Positions 7,351 through 14,808 of a stretch of 31,805 nt of DNA are shown here, piece after piece (within the stretch, counting starts at the first letter, position 1; each line of letters begins with the position of its first letter). The stretch is from NCBI GenBank assembly GCA_023443125.1, contig JAEZVO010000030.1:1-31805 (forward strand), given 5' to 3'. The notes beneath the pieces were generated by a model. That model did not search any database. It saw nothing but the letters and a program-made list of their open reading frames with translations, and was not told the origin of the DNA. The position numbers were made by a program, and so were the translations under genes. Origin of the DNA: Actinomycetes bacterium. Lineage in GTDB: Bacteria; Actinomycetota; Actinomycetes; Propionibacteriales; Propionibacteriaceae.

Positions 7351-7423
7351 CCGTTATCCTCCACGAGAAGCTTTTAGCACCCCGTTTTCGGCGATTTTTC
7401 GCAGGCGTGGAGGATAACGGTCA
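7348..7423. terminator. Bidirectional long-stem terminator between MATE and pcp genes
   Basis: Perfect 18-base arms: 7348-7365 (TGACCGTTATCCTCCACG) and 7406-7423. The 40-base loop has T-rich stretches on both strands (GCTTTTAG, GATTTTTCG). The MATE stop codon opens the left arm. The pcp reading frame passes through the whole right arm and stops inside the loop at 7374. Confidence 0.75.
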
Positions 7424-8024
7424 GTTGGGAGGCGAGCGCCTCCCCGAGGTCTGCGAAGGTGCGCGGCACACGCCCCTTCGACGCCGCCATCGCCCCGCCG
7501 GTTTCGACACCGACGGTGGCCTCGCCCGCCGATCTGAGCGCCGGCACGTGGATAAACACCGCAGGAACACCGAGGCCGTAGGCGTGGTAGGCCACGAAGT
7601 TGCACACGAACCGTCCGGCATCCACGCTGGGCTCCGCGGCCCAACCCGCCTCCGACATGGCCCTCACAAGGGAATCGACGTCGACACTCGCCGCGCGCTC
7701 GCCCTCGCCACCCGCGACGATCGCCTCACCCTGGGGCTGAAACCCGGCGTTGTCGGCAATGCGGGCACGCATCTCGTTCACCGCCACGCGCTCGAGAGTG
7801 ATGGCCTCCCGGCCGCCGGCCTCACCCAGGCACACCACCGCATCCGGGCGATGCTCAGCCACCGCAGCCTGCAACGGGGCGGCGTCGAACACCACCGGAA
7901 GCTCTACCCCGACGAGCTCCGCGCCGGGCTCGCTCCACCCAGCCAGGAGGGCCCGCATCGCCTCGCGCGACGCGTTCTCCGGGTCGCCGCCGAAAGGCTC
8001 AAAGGAGGTCACCAGAATGCGCAT
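7374..8024 (-). CDS. pcp: Pyroglutamyl-peptidase I
   Basis: The 216-residue cytosolic cysteine peptidase removes N-terminal pyroglutamate from peptides. All three catalytic residues are present in their family motifs: Glu79 in EAITLERVAVN, Cys141 in DAGRFVCNFVAYHAY and His159 in VFIHVPA. The N-terminus MRILVTSFEPFGG is also characteristic. The length matches the family. The last 17 residues (LTVILHACEKSPKTGC) are encoded by the terminator stem and loop, so this tail is probably a by-product of the shared 3' end. The start at 8024 follows TAGCGT by six bases, suggesting a leaderless message; an internal GGAGG at about 8004 lies inside the gene. Confidence 0.95.
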   Translation of the reverse strand: MRILVTSFEPFGGDPENASREAMRALLAGWSEPGAELVGVELPVVFDAAPLQAAVAEHRPDAVVCLGEAGGREAITLERVAVNEMRARIADNAGFQPQGEAIVAGGEGERAASVDVDSLVRAMSEAGWAAEPSVDAGRFVCNFVAYHAYGLGVPAVFIHVPALRSAGEATVGVETGGAMAASKGRVPRTFADLGEALASQLTVILHACEKSPKTGC

Positions 8025-8030
8025 GCCACC

Positions 8031-8036
8031 ACGCTA
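8031..8036 (-). promoter_or_regulatory. -10 box TAGCGT, leaderless start of pcp
   Basis: TAGCGT-GGTGGC-ATG on the minus strand; the spacing equals that of the TAGGCT starts at 4245, 5742 and 25414. Confidence 0.55.
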
Positions 8037-8095
8037 CCGGCCTACACCGCACCCAGTGGACACGCTCTCGTCATCTTCCATTAACCTACGGGGAT

Positions 8096-9715
8096 GTGAA
8101 CACTGGGACCGACCCACACGCGGGGCCAGCGGAGGGATCGCTGGGCGATCCGCGGCAATGGCTGGGGATTGATCGTAACTGGCACCTCACGTTCGGCGGG
8201 CTGCTCGCCATGAGCGCGCTGGCCTTCGGACTATGGTCGTTTGGCTACGTTGGCAGGCCGAGCATCATCTTGGCCACCGCCATCACGCTTGGCCTCTTCA
8301 TGGCGTTCAACATCGGCGGCAACGACGTAGCCAACTCGTTCGGCACCTCCGTCGGGGCAAAAACCCTGTCCATGAAGCAGGCGCTACTCGTCGCGGCAAT
8401 CTTCGAGGTCAGCGGGGCAATCCTGGCCGGCGGAGAGGTCACTGACACGGTCCGCAGCGGCATCGTCGATTTAGGTGCGGTACAGCTGGATCCCATCGAC
8501 TTCGTGTTCATCATGATGTCGTCGCTGTTCGGGGCTGCGCTGTGGCTGCTCATCGCGACGAAGTTCGGGCTGCCCGTATCGACGACGCACTCCATCGTCG
8601 GCGCCATCGTCGGCGCCTCACTCACGCTGGGGTTCATCACCGATCAGGGATCGCTCGCCATGGTGCAGTGGGATGGTATCCGCGACATTGCCGTCTCGTG
8701 GGTGCTCTCTCCGGTGCTGGGCGGCATCGTCGCTTTCCTACTCTTCAACGCCATCCAGCGGCACATCTTGCTCTACAACGAGAAAGCGGAGCGGCGTCTC
8801 CGCGAGCTCAATGCCGCCCGCATGGCGGAGGGCGAGAAACAAAAGCGGGAGTTCAGCCGTCTCACCGAGCTCCAGCAGGTGGCCTACACCAACAAGCTCA
8901 TCCGCGACTCGGAACTGGCAAAGAACCCCGACATCTCCCCCGACCAGCTGGAATCCGATTACTACAAGGCGCTGAAGAAGATCGATAAGCAGGTCGACGA
9001 CGTGCAGTCACACCGCGCGCTCATGATCGGAGTGCCCCTCATCGGCTCCGTGGGCGCGGTTGTCATCGTGTCCATGCTGCTGTTCAAGGGGCTCGCAAAC
9101 CTGAATCTTGGTCTGGACACCGTGTCCATCGTGCTCATCTTGTTGATGGTGGGGTCCATCGTCTGGCTGGCGCTATCGATGTTCGCGAACACCATGCGCG
9201 GCCAGCAACTCTCCAAAGCAAGCTTCCGGCTCTTCTCCTGGATGCAGGTGTTCACCGCGTCGGCATTCGCGTTCAGCCACGGGTCGAACGACATCGCCAA
9301 CGCCGTCGGCCCGTTCGCGGCCATCCTCGACGTGTTGCGCACCGAACAGATCGCGGAGAAAGCCGTCGTGCCCACGCCAGTGATGTTCGCGTTCGGCATC
9401 GCTCTGGTTGCCGGATTGTGGTTCATCGGGCGGTCGGTGATCCGCACCGTCGGGGAAGGGCTCACGAAAATCCACCCGGCTTCCGGGTTTGCCGCCGAGC
9501 TCTCCGCTGCCGCCGTCGTGATGCTGGCGTCGGTGTTTGGGCTACCCGTCAGCTCCACGCACATCCTCATCGGCGCCGTGCTGGGCGTCGGGCTCGTCAA
9601 CCGGGCCGCCAACTGGCGACTGATGCGCCCCATCTTCTTGGCCTGGATCATCACACTGCCCGTGGCGGCAGTGTTGGGGGCCGCCGGGCTCGTCGCGCTG
9701 CGAGCGGTGTTCTGA
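8096..9715 (+). CDS. pit: PiT family inorganic phosphate transporter
   Basis: The 539-residue membrane protein carries the two duplicated PiT signatures: FNIGGNDVANSFGTSVGAKT (residues about 77-96) and FSHGSNDIANAVGPFAAI in the second half, plus paired GLPVSTTHSIVGAIVG and GLPVSSTHILIGAVLG. These are low-affinity phosphate (metal-phosphate)/proton symporters. Between the halves is a charged, coiled-coil-like stretch of about 90 residues (NEKAERRLRELNAARMAEG to KKIDKQVDD). The start is GTG at 8096; TAACCT ends eight bases upstream and no clear ribosome site is visible, so the exact start is less certain. It converges with pdxH with one base between stops and no terminator. Confidence 0.93.
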   Translation: MNTGTDPHAGPAEGSLGDPRQWLGIDRNWHLTFGGLLAMSALAFGLWSFGYVGRPSIILATAITLGLFMAFNIGGNDVANSFGTSVGAKTLSMKQALLVAAIFEVSGAILAGGEVTDTVRSGIVDLGAVQLDPIDFVFIMMSSLFGAALWLLIATKFGLPVSTTHSIVGAIVGASLTLGFITDQGSLAMVQWDGIRDIAVSWVLSPVLGGIVAFLLFNAIQRHILLYNEKAERRLRELNAARMAEGEKQKREFSRLTELQQVAYTNKLIRDSELAKNPDISPDQLESDYYKALKKIDKQVDDVQSHRALMIGVPLIGSVGAVVIVSMLLFKGLANLNLGLDTVSIVLILLMVGSIVWLALSMFANTMRGQQLSKASFRLFSWMQVFTASAFAFSHGSNDIANAVGPFAAILDVLRTEQIAEKAVVPTPVMFAFGIALVAGLWFIGRSVIRTVGEGLTKIHPASGFAAELSAAAVVMLASVFGLPVSSTHILIGAVLGVGLVNRAANWRLMRPIFLAWIITLPVAAVLGAAGLVALRAVF

Positions 9716-9716
9716 T

Positions 9717-10358
9717 CTACGGGTAGAGCCTCGTGGCGCGCCAGGCGTCGCCGTCGTGGACGAAGCGCGCGCGGTCGTGCGCGCGGCCGGGCAGGCCCTG
9801 CCAGAACTCGAACTCGTCGACGTCGATGCGGAATCCGCCCCAGTCGGGCAGCGGCACATCCTGCCCCTCGAAACGCGCCTCGGCTTCTGCCAGCTCGGCG
9901 GCGAACTGTTCCCGCGACCCCAGCGGCCGCGACTGCTTCGACACCCATGCCGAGACCTGGCTCGCGTGCGGACGCGAATGGAAGTACGCCTCAGATTCCT
10001 CGCGGCTGATCTTCTCGACGTGGCCCGTCGCCCTGATCTGGCGCATCGGCCCCGGCCAGTAGAACAGCGCATTCGCCACCGGGCGCTCAGCGAGGTGTAC
10101 AGCCTTGTCAGAACCGTAGTCGGTAAAGAACACGAGCCCCGCGGGCGAGGCGTCCTTCAGCAGCACCACACGCGACGACGGGCGCCCCGCAGCGTCGACG
10201 GTGGCGAGCGTCATAGCGTTGGGCTCGGGCACCTTCGTCTCGATCGCGGCGGCGAGCCACTCGTCGAACAGCTCCCAGGGGTTGCGGTCGGTGATGCTGG
10301 CTTCCAGGCGTTCACCCTGGTAGTCGGTGCGCATCGCGCCGAGGTCGCGGTCAGGCAT
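9717..10358 (-). CDS. pdxH: Pyridoxamine 5'-phosphate oxidase
   Basis: The 213-residue FMN enzyme oxidises pyridoxamine or pyridoxine phosphate to pyridoxal phosphate, the last step of B6 salvage. Family landmarks in order: DPNPWELF-like DRNPWELFDEWL, PNAMTLATVDAAGRPSSRVV, LLKDASPAGLVFFTDYGSDK, FYWPGPMRQIRATGHVEKI, SREESEAYFHSRP and the C-terminal FEFWQGLPGRAHDR with LYP at the end. The ATG at 10358 overlaps the stop of the upstream membrane protein gene by eight bases (ATGCCTGA), implying translational coupling. Longer reading upstream of 10358 is in the shadow of that gene. Confidence 0.95.
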   Translation of the reverse strand: MPDRDLGAMRTDYQGERLEASITDRNPWELFDEWLAAAIETKVPEPNAMTLATVDAAGRPSSRVVLLKDASPAGLVFFTDYGSDKAVHLAERPVANALFYWPGPMRQIRATGHVEKISREESEAYFHSRPHASQVSAWVSKQSRPLGSREQFAAELAEAEARFEGQDVPLPDWGGFRIDVDEFEFWQGLPGRAHDRARFVHDGDAWRATRLYP

Positions 10359-11142
10359 CGTCGCGCTCCTCACTTGCCGTGGCCGAGTTCTCAAAACCGA
10401 AACGGAGATTGTCGGGCAACGGGTGGGCCTCCCATTCGTCGTCGAGGCACTCCAGGAAGGTGAGGATGCCGTCCTTAATGACGAGGTGGACGACGACCTC
10501 CCTCCCATCGACGGTACTCCGCCCGACGACGGGGAACTCGTAGTCAGACACCAGTGTGCGAGGTGCGTCGGGCTGCACCACGAGCGTCACCGGCTCGTCT
10601 TCGTCAAACGCGAACTGTTGGGCCGTGGCGAGCTGGGCGCGCAGCTCGTCGGCGCCCCAGCCGTCGCACTGGGCGAGCATGGTCTCGACGATCTCCCGAA
10701 CGCGGGGGTCGAGCGGGATGAGGTCGAGGTCGGCGTCCTCATGCTCCCCGAACGCCTCGAGCTGCGCGGCGCGCTTCGAGCTGAGCGCGAGCGCCACGAT
10801 GCTGAGGGCGCCCGTCGCGGCGGCCATCCACCTGCGCGGGTGCTTGGCGCCCCAGCCGCGGACGGTGTCGGCGCACCATGCGTCGGCGGCGAGCAGCGGC
10901 TCGCGCAGTCCGAACGTGACGCCGGCGGTGGCTATCCCGAGCGCGACGTCATAGCCGGGCATGATGGCGCGGTACACGCCGTCGTCTTTGTCCTGGGGGA
11001 ATGCCGAGAGTCCGGTCAGCGCCGAGACCGCACCCCAGTACGCCCACTTCTGCCAGCCGCGCAACGAGCGGGGCTCAATGAGGGTGAGCCCCGTCGCTGC
11101 CGCGTAGATGCCGGCTTCTCGCCAGTTGATTCGCCTTGTCAT
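10351..11142 (-). CDS. Unknown membrane-associated protein upstream of pdxH
   Basis: I do not recognise this 263-residue protein. The N-terminal 130 residues contain three or four moderately hydrophobic stretches (for example AIMPGYDVALGIATAGVTFG and WMAAATGALSIVALALSS). The C-terminal 130 residues are soluble and acidic, with LIPLDPRVREIVETMLAQ and VVGRSTVDGREVVVHLV, and end in an acidic tail. It is coupled to pdxH by an eight-base overlap, but no B6-related motif is visible. The ATG at 11142 follows TAATCT by six bases; the first three bases of that box are the clpB stop codon. Confidence 0.8.
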   Translation of the reverse strand: MTRRINWREAGIYAAATGLTLIEPRSLRGWQKWAYWGAVSALTGLSAFPQDKDDGVYRAIMPGYDVALGIATAGVTFGLREPLLAADAWCADTVRGWGAKHPRRWMAAATGALSIVALALSSKRAAQLEAFGEHEDADLDLIPLDPRVREIVETMLAQCDGWGADELRAQLATAQQFAFDEDEPVTLVVQPDAPRTLVSDYEFPVVGRSTVDGREVVVHLVIKDGILTFLECLDDEWEAHPLPDNLRFGFENSATASEERDDA

Positions 11143-11148
11143 GTAGCC

Positions 11149-11154
11149 AGATTA
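11149..11154 (-). promoter_or_regulatory. -10 box TAATCT overlapping the clpB stop codon
   Basis: TAATCT-GGCTAC-ATG on the minus strand. TAA at 11154-11152 is also the clpB stop, so the downstream gene pair can start its own leaderless message immediately after clpB. Confidence 0.55.
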
Positions 11155-13731
11155 CTGGCTGATGGCAATCCCATCGCCGCCGGCGGTAGCTTCGAAGGTG
11201 ACGCTGTCGCCGTCGAAGATCTCGCCAGCGAGCAGCTTGCGCGCCAGCTGATCTTCCAGCGTCGTCTGGATGAGGCGACGCAGCGGGCGCGCGCCGTAGA
11301 TCGGGTCGAAGCCCGTCTCGCCCAGCCACTGTTTGGCGGCGGGGGTGACGTCGACGGTGATCCGCCTGGGCGCGAGGCGCTTGTTGAGGCGGGCCAGCTG
11401 GATGTCGACGATGCGCTGGAGCTCGTCGGAGGTGAGCGCGCTGAACAGCACGATATCGTCGAGGCGGTTCAGGAACTCGGGTCGGAAGGCGCTTCTGACT
11501 ACACTCATCACCTCGTTGCGCTTCTCCTCGTCGCTCTTCAATGGATCGACGAGGAAGTGTGACCCCAGATTCGACGTGAGGATCAAGATGGTGTTACGGA
11601 AGTCCACCGTGCGGCCCTGGCCGTCGGTGAGGCGGCCGTCGTCGAGCACCTGCAACAGGATGTTGAACAGGTCGGGGTGAGCCTTCTCGACCTCGTCGAG
11701 CAGCACGACGGAGTAGGGCCGACGGCGCACGGCCTCGGTGAGCTGACCGCCCTCCTCGTAGCCGACGTAGCCGGGAGGCGCGCCGACGAGACGGGCCACC
11801 GAGTGCTTCTCGGAGTACTCGCTCATGTCGATGCGCACGAGCGCGGTTTCGTCGTCGAACAGGAACTCAGCAAGGGATTTCGCGAGCTCCGTCTTGCCGA
11901 CGCCGGTGGGGCCGAGGAAGAGGAACGATCCGGTGGGGCGGTTGGGGTCGGAGATGCCGGCGCGGGAACGTCGGACGGCATCTGCGACGGATTGCACCGC
12001 CTCGCGCTGCCCGATGAGGCGCTCGCCGAGTCGGTCCTCCATCTGCAGCAACTTCTCCTGCTCGCCCTGCAGTAGCTTGCCGACGGGGATACCCGTCCAC
12101 GCGGCCACCACCTCGGCGATGTCGCCGTCGGAGACCTCCTCCGAGACCATCGACGGTGCCGCGTCGGTGGCTTCCGCCTCGGCGAGCTCCTTCTCGGCCG
12201 CCGGGATTTCGGCGTAGAGAATCTGCGACGCACGCGTGAGGTCGCCTTCGCGTTGGGCCTTGTCAGCCTCGACTCGAAGCTGGTCGATCTGCTTCTTCAC
12301 GTCGCCGACGCGGTTGAGGCCAGACTTCTCCTGCTCCCAGCGTGCTTCCAGAACGCGCAGCTCCTCCTGGGCGTTCTCGAGCTCCTGGTTAAGGGCGTCG
12401 AGGCGTTCCTTCGACGCCGGGTCGTCCTCGTTCTTCAGCGCCATCTGCTGCATCGTCATGCGGTCTACGTCGCGACGAAGCATGTCGATTTCCTCCGGAG
12501 AGGAGTCGATCTCCATCCGAAGCCGCGACGCAGCCTCGTCGATCAGGTCGATGGCCTTGTCAGGCAGCTGTCGCGACGTGATGTAGCGGTTGGACAACTG
12601 GGCTGCGGCGACGAGGGCACCGTCGGTGATCCGCACCTTGTGGTGCGCCTCGTAGCGTTCGCGCAGGCCACGGAGGATCGCGACCGTGTCTTCGACGCTG
12701 GGCTCGCCGACGAAGACCTGCTGGAAGCGACGCTCGAAGGCCGGGTCTTTCTCGATGTGCTCGCGGTACTCGTCGAGGGTGGTGGCGCCGATCATCCGCA
12801 ACTCACCGCGGGCGAGCATGGGCTTGAGCATGTTGCCCGCATCCATCGCCCCATCGCCGGTGGCCCCGGCACCGATCACGGTGTGGAGCTCGTCGATGAA
12901 GGTAATGACTTGGCCTTCTGCGTCGCGGATCTCCGTGAGCACGGCCTTGAGGCGCTCCTCGAACTCGCCGCGGTATTTCGCGCCGGCCACCATCGACGAG
13001 AGGTCGAGGGAGACGAGTCGGCGGCCCTTGAGCGAGTCGGGCACGTCGCCGGCGATGAGGCGCTGCGCGAGGCCTTCGACGACGGCGGTCTTGCCAACAC
13101 CGGGTTCGCCGATGAGCACGGGGTTGTTCTTCGTGCGGCGAGCGAGCACCTGCACGACGCGGCGAATCTCCTGGTCGCGGCCGATGACGGGGTCGAGTTT
13201 GCCGTCGCGGGCGCGCTCGGTGAGGTCGACGGAGTACTTGTCGAGCGCGGATTCCCCGCTGCCCTCGGAGTCTTCCGACGTGACCCGCTTGCCGCCGCGG
13301 GCGTCGTTGAAGCGCTGGGTGAGATCGTCGGCGGTGATGCCTTCCGCGTCGAGGATGCGCTTGGCCCCGGATTCGACGGTGGCAAGCGCAATGAGGAGGT
13401 GTTCCGTCGCGGCGAACTGGTCGCCGAGCTGGTTGGCGATGGTTTCTGCGGTGGCGAGCACGCGCAGGAATGCGCCGGAGAGCGTGGGTTGCGTAACGGA
13501 GCTGCCCGTCGCGGTGGGCAGTTGCTTGATGGCGGCGACGGCGCCCGCGTCGACGCGTTGCGGGGATGCGCCGGCGGATTCGAGCAGGGCGCCGACGGTG
13601 TTGTCGGGTGTGAGCAGCAGGCCGTGCAGCAGGTGCTGCGGCTCTGCGCTGGGATTGCCGCTGGTGAGCGCCTGCCTGACGGCAGCAGTCACCGCGTCGC
13701 GGCTCTTGGTGGTGAGCTTGTCGGTGTTCAT
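11152..13731 (-). CDS. clpB: ATP-dependent disaggregase ClpB
   Basis: The 859-residue Hsp100 chaperone extracts polypeptides from aggregates with DnaK. Order of domains: double Clp_N repeat at the start (TTKSRDAVTAAVRQAL, EPQHLLHGLL), first AAA module with Walker A GEPGVGKT and TFIDELHTVIGAG, the long coiled-coil middle domain (about residues 400-520, for example LENAQEELRVLEARWEQEKS), second AAA module with GPTGVGKTELAKSLAEF, then the ClpB C-terminal domain (PIYGARPLRRLIQ). No LGF/ClpP loop was seen. The ATG at 13731 has AGGAG seven bases upstream. A HAIR operator lies 30 bases above it, so HspR heat-shock control is expected. Confidence 0.97.
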   Translation of the reverse strand: MNTDKLTTKSRDAVTAAVRQALTSGNPSAEPQHLLHGLLLTPDNTVGALLESAGASPQRVDAGAVAAIKQLPTATGSSVTQPTLSGAFLRVLATAETIANQLGDQFAATEHLLIALATVESGAKRILDAEGITADDLTQRFNDARGGKRVTSEDSEGSGESALDKYSVDLTERARDGKLDPVIGRDQEIRRVVQVLARRTKNNPVLIGEPGVGKTAVVEGLAQRLIAGDVPDSLKGRRLVSLDLSSMVAGAKYRGEFEERLKAVLTEIRDAEGQVITFIDELHTVIGAGATGDGAMDAGNMLKPMLARGELRMIGATTLDEYREHIEKDPAFERRFQQVFVGEPSVEDTVAILRGLRERYEAHHKVRITDGALVAAAQLSNRYITSRQLPDKAIDLIDEAASRLRMEIDSSPEEIDMLRRDVDRMTMQQMALKNEDDPASKERLDALNQELENAQEELRVLEARWEQEKSGLNRVGDVKKQIDQLRVEADKAQREGDLTRASQILYAEIPAAEKELAEAEATDAAPSMVSEEVSDGDIAEVVAAWTGIPVGKLLQGEQEKLLQMEDRLGERLIGQREAVQSVADAVRRSRAGISDPNRPTGSFLFLGPTGVGKTELAKSLAEFLFDDETALVRIDMSEYSEKHSVARLVGAPPGYVGYEEGGQLTEAVRRRPYSVVLLDEVEKAHPDLFNILLQVLDDGRLTDGQGRTVDFRNTILILTSNLGSHFLVDPLKSDEEKRNEVMSVVRSAFRPEFLNRLDDIVLFSALTSDELQRIVDIQLARLNKRLAPRRITVDVTPAAKQWLGETGFDPIYGARPLRRLIQTTLEDQLARKLLAGEIFDGDSVTFEATAGGDGIAISQ

Positions 13732-13760
13732 GGGCACTCCTGGATGCTGGGATGACAGGG

Positions 13761-13779
13761 TTGAGTCTACTCCACTCAA
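13761..13779 (-). promoter_or_regulatory. HAIR element, HspR operator of clpB
   Basis: TTGAGT-N7-ACTCAA, a perfect inverted repeat, matches the HspR-associated inverted repeat of actinobacterial clpB and dnaK operons. Its left half TTGAGT could also serve as the -35 box, with TGTCAT 16 bases downstream as -10, so bound repressor would block polymerase. Confidence 0.85.
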
Positions 13780-13855
13780 CTCTTGTAGCGGTCCGTTTAT
13801 TCCCGGTGTTCTCGGGGTTCCCGTCTTCCGCGTCTCCTCGACTCCGATGTCCCCC

Positions 13856-13978
13856 GCAGGCAGGTGCAACCTGTGCGGCTCAGTTGCGGAATAGGTGTCA
13901 CTTGCCTAGCCGCGACGAGGCGTCATCGGGAAGCAGGTGACACTTGATCCGCTCAGTTGCCGCACAGGTTGCAGGTGC
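13856..13978 (-). repeat. Structured repeat, diverged copy 3, reverse orientation
   Basis: Read on the minus strand, this segment follows the same order as copies 1 and 2 (CCTGCAACCTGTGCGGCAAC, GATCAAGTGTCACCTGC, GACGCCTCG, GCCGCACAGGTT) with roughly four-fifths identity over about 120 bases. It lacks the 22-base extension ending CCGCCGCGG of the other two. Its two arms pair over about 45 positions, more completely than in copies 1 and 2. It fills most of the gap between clpB and nrtR. Confidence 0.75.
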
Positions 13979-14031
13979 TTGGGTGCGGAGAGGGGAAAGC
14001 ACGAGTAACACACCGACGCCCAGCCCGCCAG

Positions 14032-14751
14032 CTACGGCTTGAACACGACGAATGGGTCGGTGACGGCGAGTTCGCGCCGCGTGAAGCGGTAGAGCCGGGC
14101 TGGACGACCACCCTCGACGCCGGAGGGCGCGCGCTCGCCGGTGGCGACGAGCTGCCCGCGCCGCTGCAAAATACGCTGCAGGTTGGTGGCGGACACGTCG
14201 TGCCCCAGCACCGCGGCGTAGGCGTCGCGCAACTGGGCGACGGTGAACTCGTCGGGCGCCAATGCGTAGCCCACGTTGGTGTACGACAACTTCGCGCGCA
14301 GCCGCTCGACGGCCACCCGCGCGAGCCGTTCGTGGTCGAAGGCCATCTCGGGGAGCTCCTCGACGGGGACCCACGCGGCGTGGTCGGGGATGGCGGGGTC
14401 GCAATCCCACGGCAGCAAGCCCAAATAGGCCGTCGCGATGGTGCGGTCGAACGGATCGCGGCCAGGCGCGCTGCGCGTCTGCAACTGCTCCAGGTACGCG
14501 ACGGCGTCGACGCCTGCCTTCTCCAGCAGATGCCGCAGGACGGATTCGTCGAGCGATTCGTCCACCTCGACCGCCCCGCTCGGCAGCGCCCAGAGCCCTT
14601 TGAACGGCGAGCGGCTCCGACGATACGCCAGCACCGTCAGCCCCTCCCCCGGCCGCGCGCGCATCACGGCTGCGACGGCCTCGTGCCGAAACTTGGCAAC
14701 GCCGGCGCCGTCGCGCAGGGGCCCGCTCGGAGCCGTGTTGCCATTCACCAT
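14032..14751 (-). CDS. nrtR: NrtR, Nudix-related repressor of NAD synthesis
   Basis: The 239-residue protein has an N-terminal Nudix-like domain (about 12-150) and a C-terminal winged helix (about 160-239: FTVAQLRDAYAAVLG, then GRPARLYRFTRRE), the NrtR arrangement. The Nudix box is degraded: in GX5EX7REUXEEXGU terms the RE pair is RH (Arg73, His74) and the last EE is EK (Glu77, Lys78), so hydrolysis is unlikely and sensing of an ADP-ribose-type ligand is expected from the family. It is divergent from nadABC and a palindrome lies between them. I chose ATG 14751, seven bases after TAGCAT, over ATG 14760, which overlaps that box. Confidence 0.88.
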   Translation of the reverse strand: MVNGNTAPSGPLRDGAGVAKFRHEAVAAVMRARPGEGLTVLAYRRSRSPFKGLWALPSGAVEVDESLDESVLRHLLEKAGVDAVAYLEQLQTRSAPGRDPFDRTIATAYLGLLPWDCDPAIPDHAAWVPVEELPEMAFDHERLARVAVERLRAKLSYTNVGYALAPDEFTVAQLRDAYAAVLGHDVSATNLQRILQRRGQLVATGERAPSGVEGGRPARLYRFTRRELAVTDPFVVFKP

Positions 14752-14758
14752 GGTGCGC

Positions 14759-14768
14759 ATGCTACCCT
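14759..14768. promoter_or_regulatory. Overlapping divergent -10 boxes for nrtR and nadA
   Basis: On the minus strand TAGCAT (14764-14759) precedes the nrtR ATG by seven bases. On the plus strand TACCCT (14763-14768) would put the nadA transcription start near 14775, in the palindrome. Both are matches to TAnnnT only; no -35 is evident. Confidence 0.4.
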
Positions 14769-14772
14769 CAAA

Positions 14773-14801
14773 CCAGTTTGCGACTCTTAGGCGAAAACTG
14801 G
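14773..14801 (+). promoter_or_regulatory. Candidate NrtR operator before nadA
   Basis: Imperfect palindrome with outer half-sites CCAGTTT and AAACTGG and ten of twelve positions paired when extended inwards. It sits between the divergent genes, just after the proposed nadA -10 box and next to the nadA ribosome site (GGAGG, 14800-14804). Assignment to NrtR rests on position and symmetry. Confidence 0.6.
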
Positions 14802-14808
14802 AGGAAGC

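Noticed and set aside
12253..13755. A 500-codon plus-strand open frame opposite clpB
   Set aside because: It mirrors ClpB codons, has no start signal and shows no domain; clpB is certain on the other strand.
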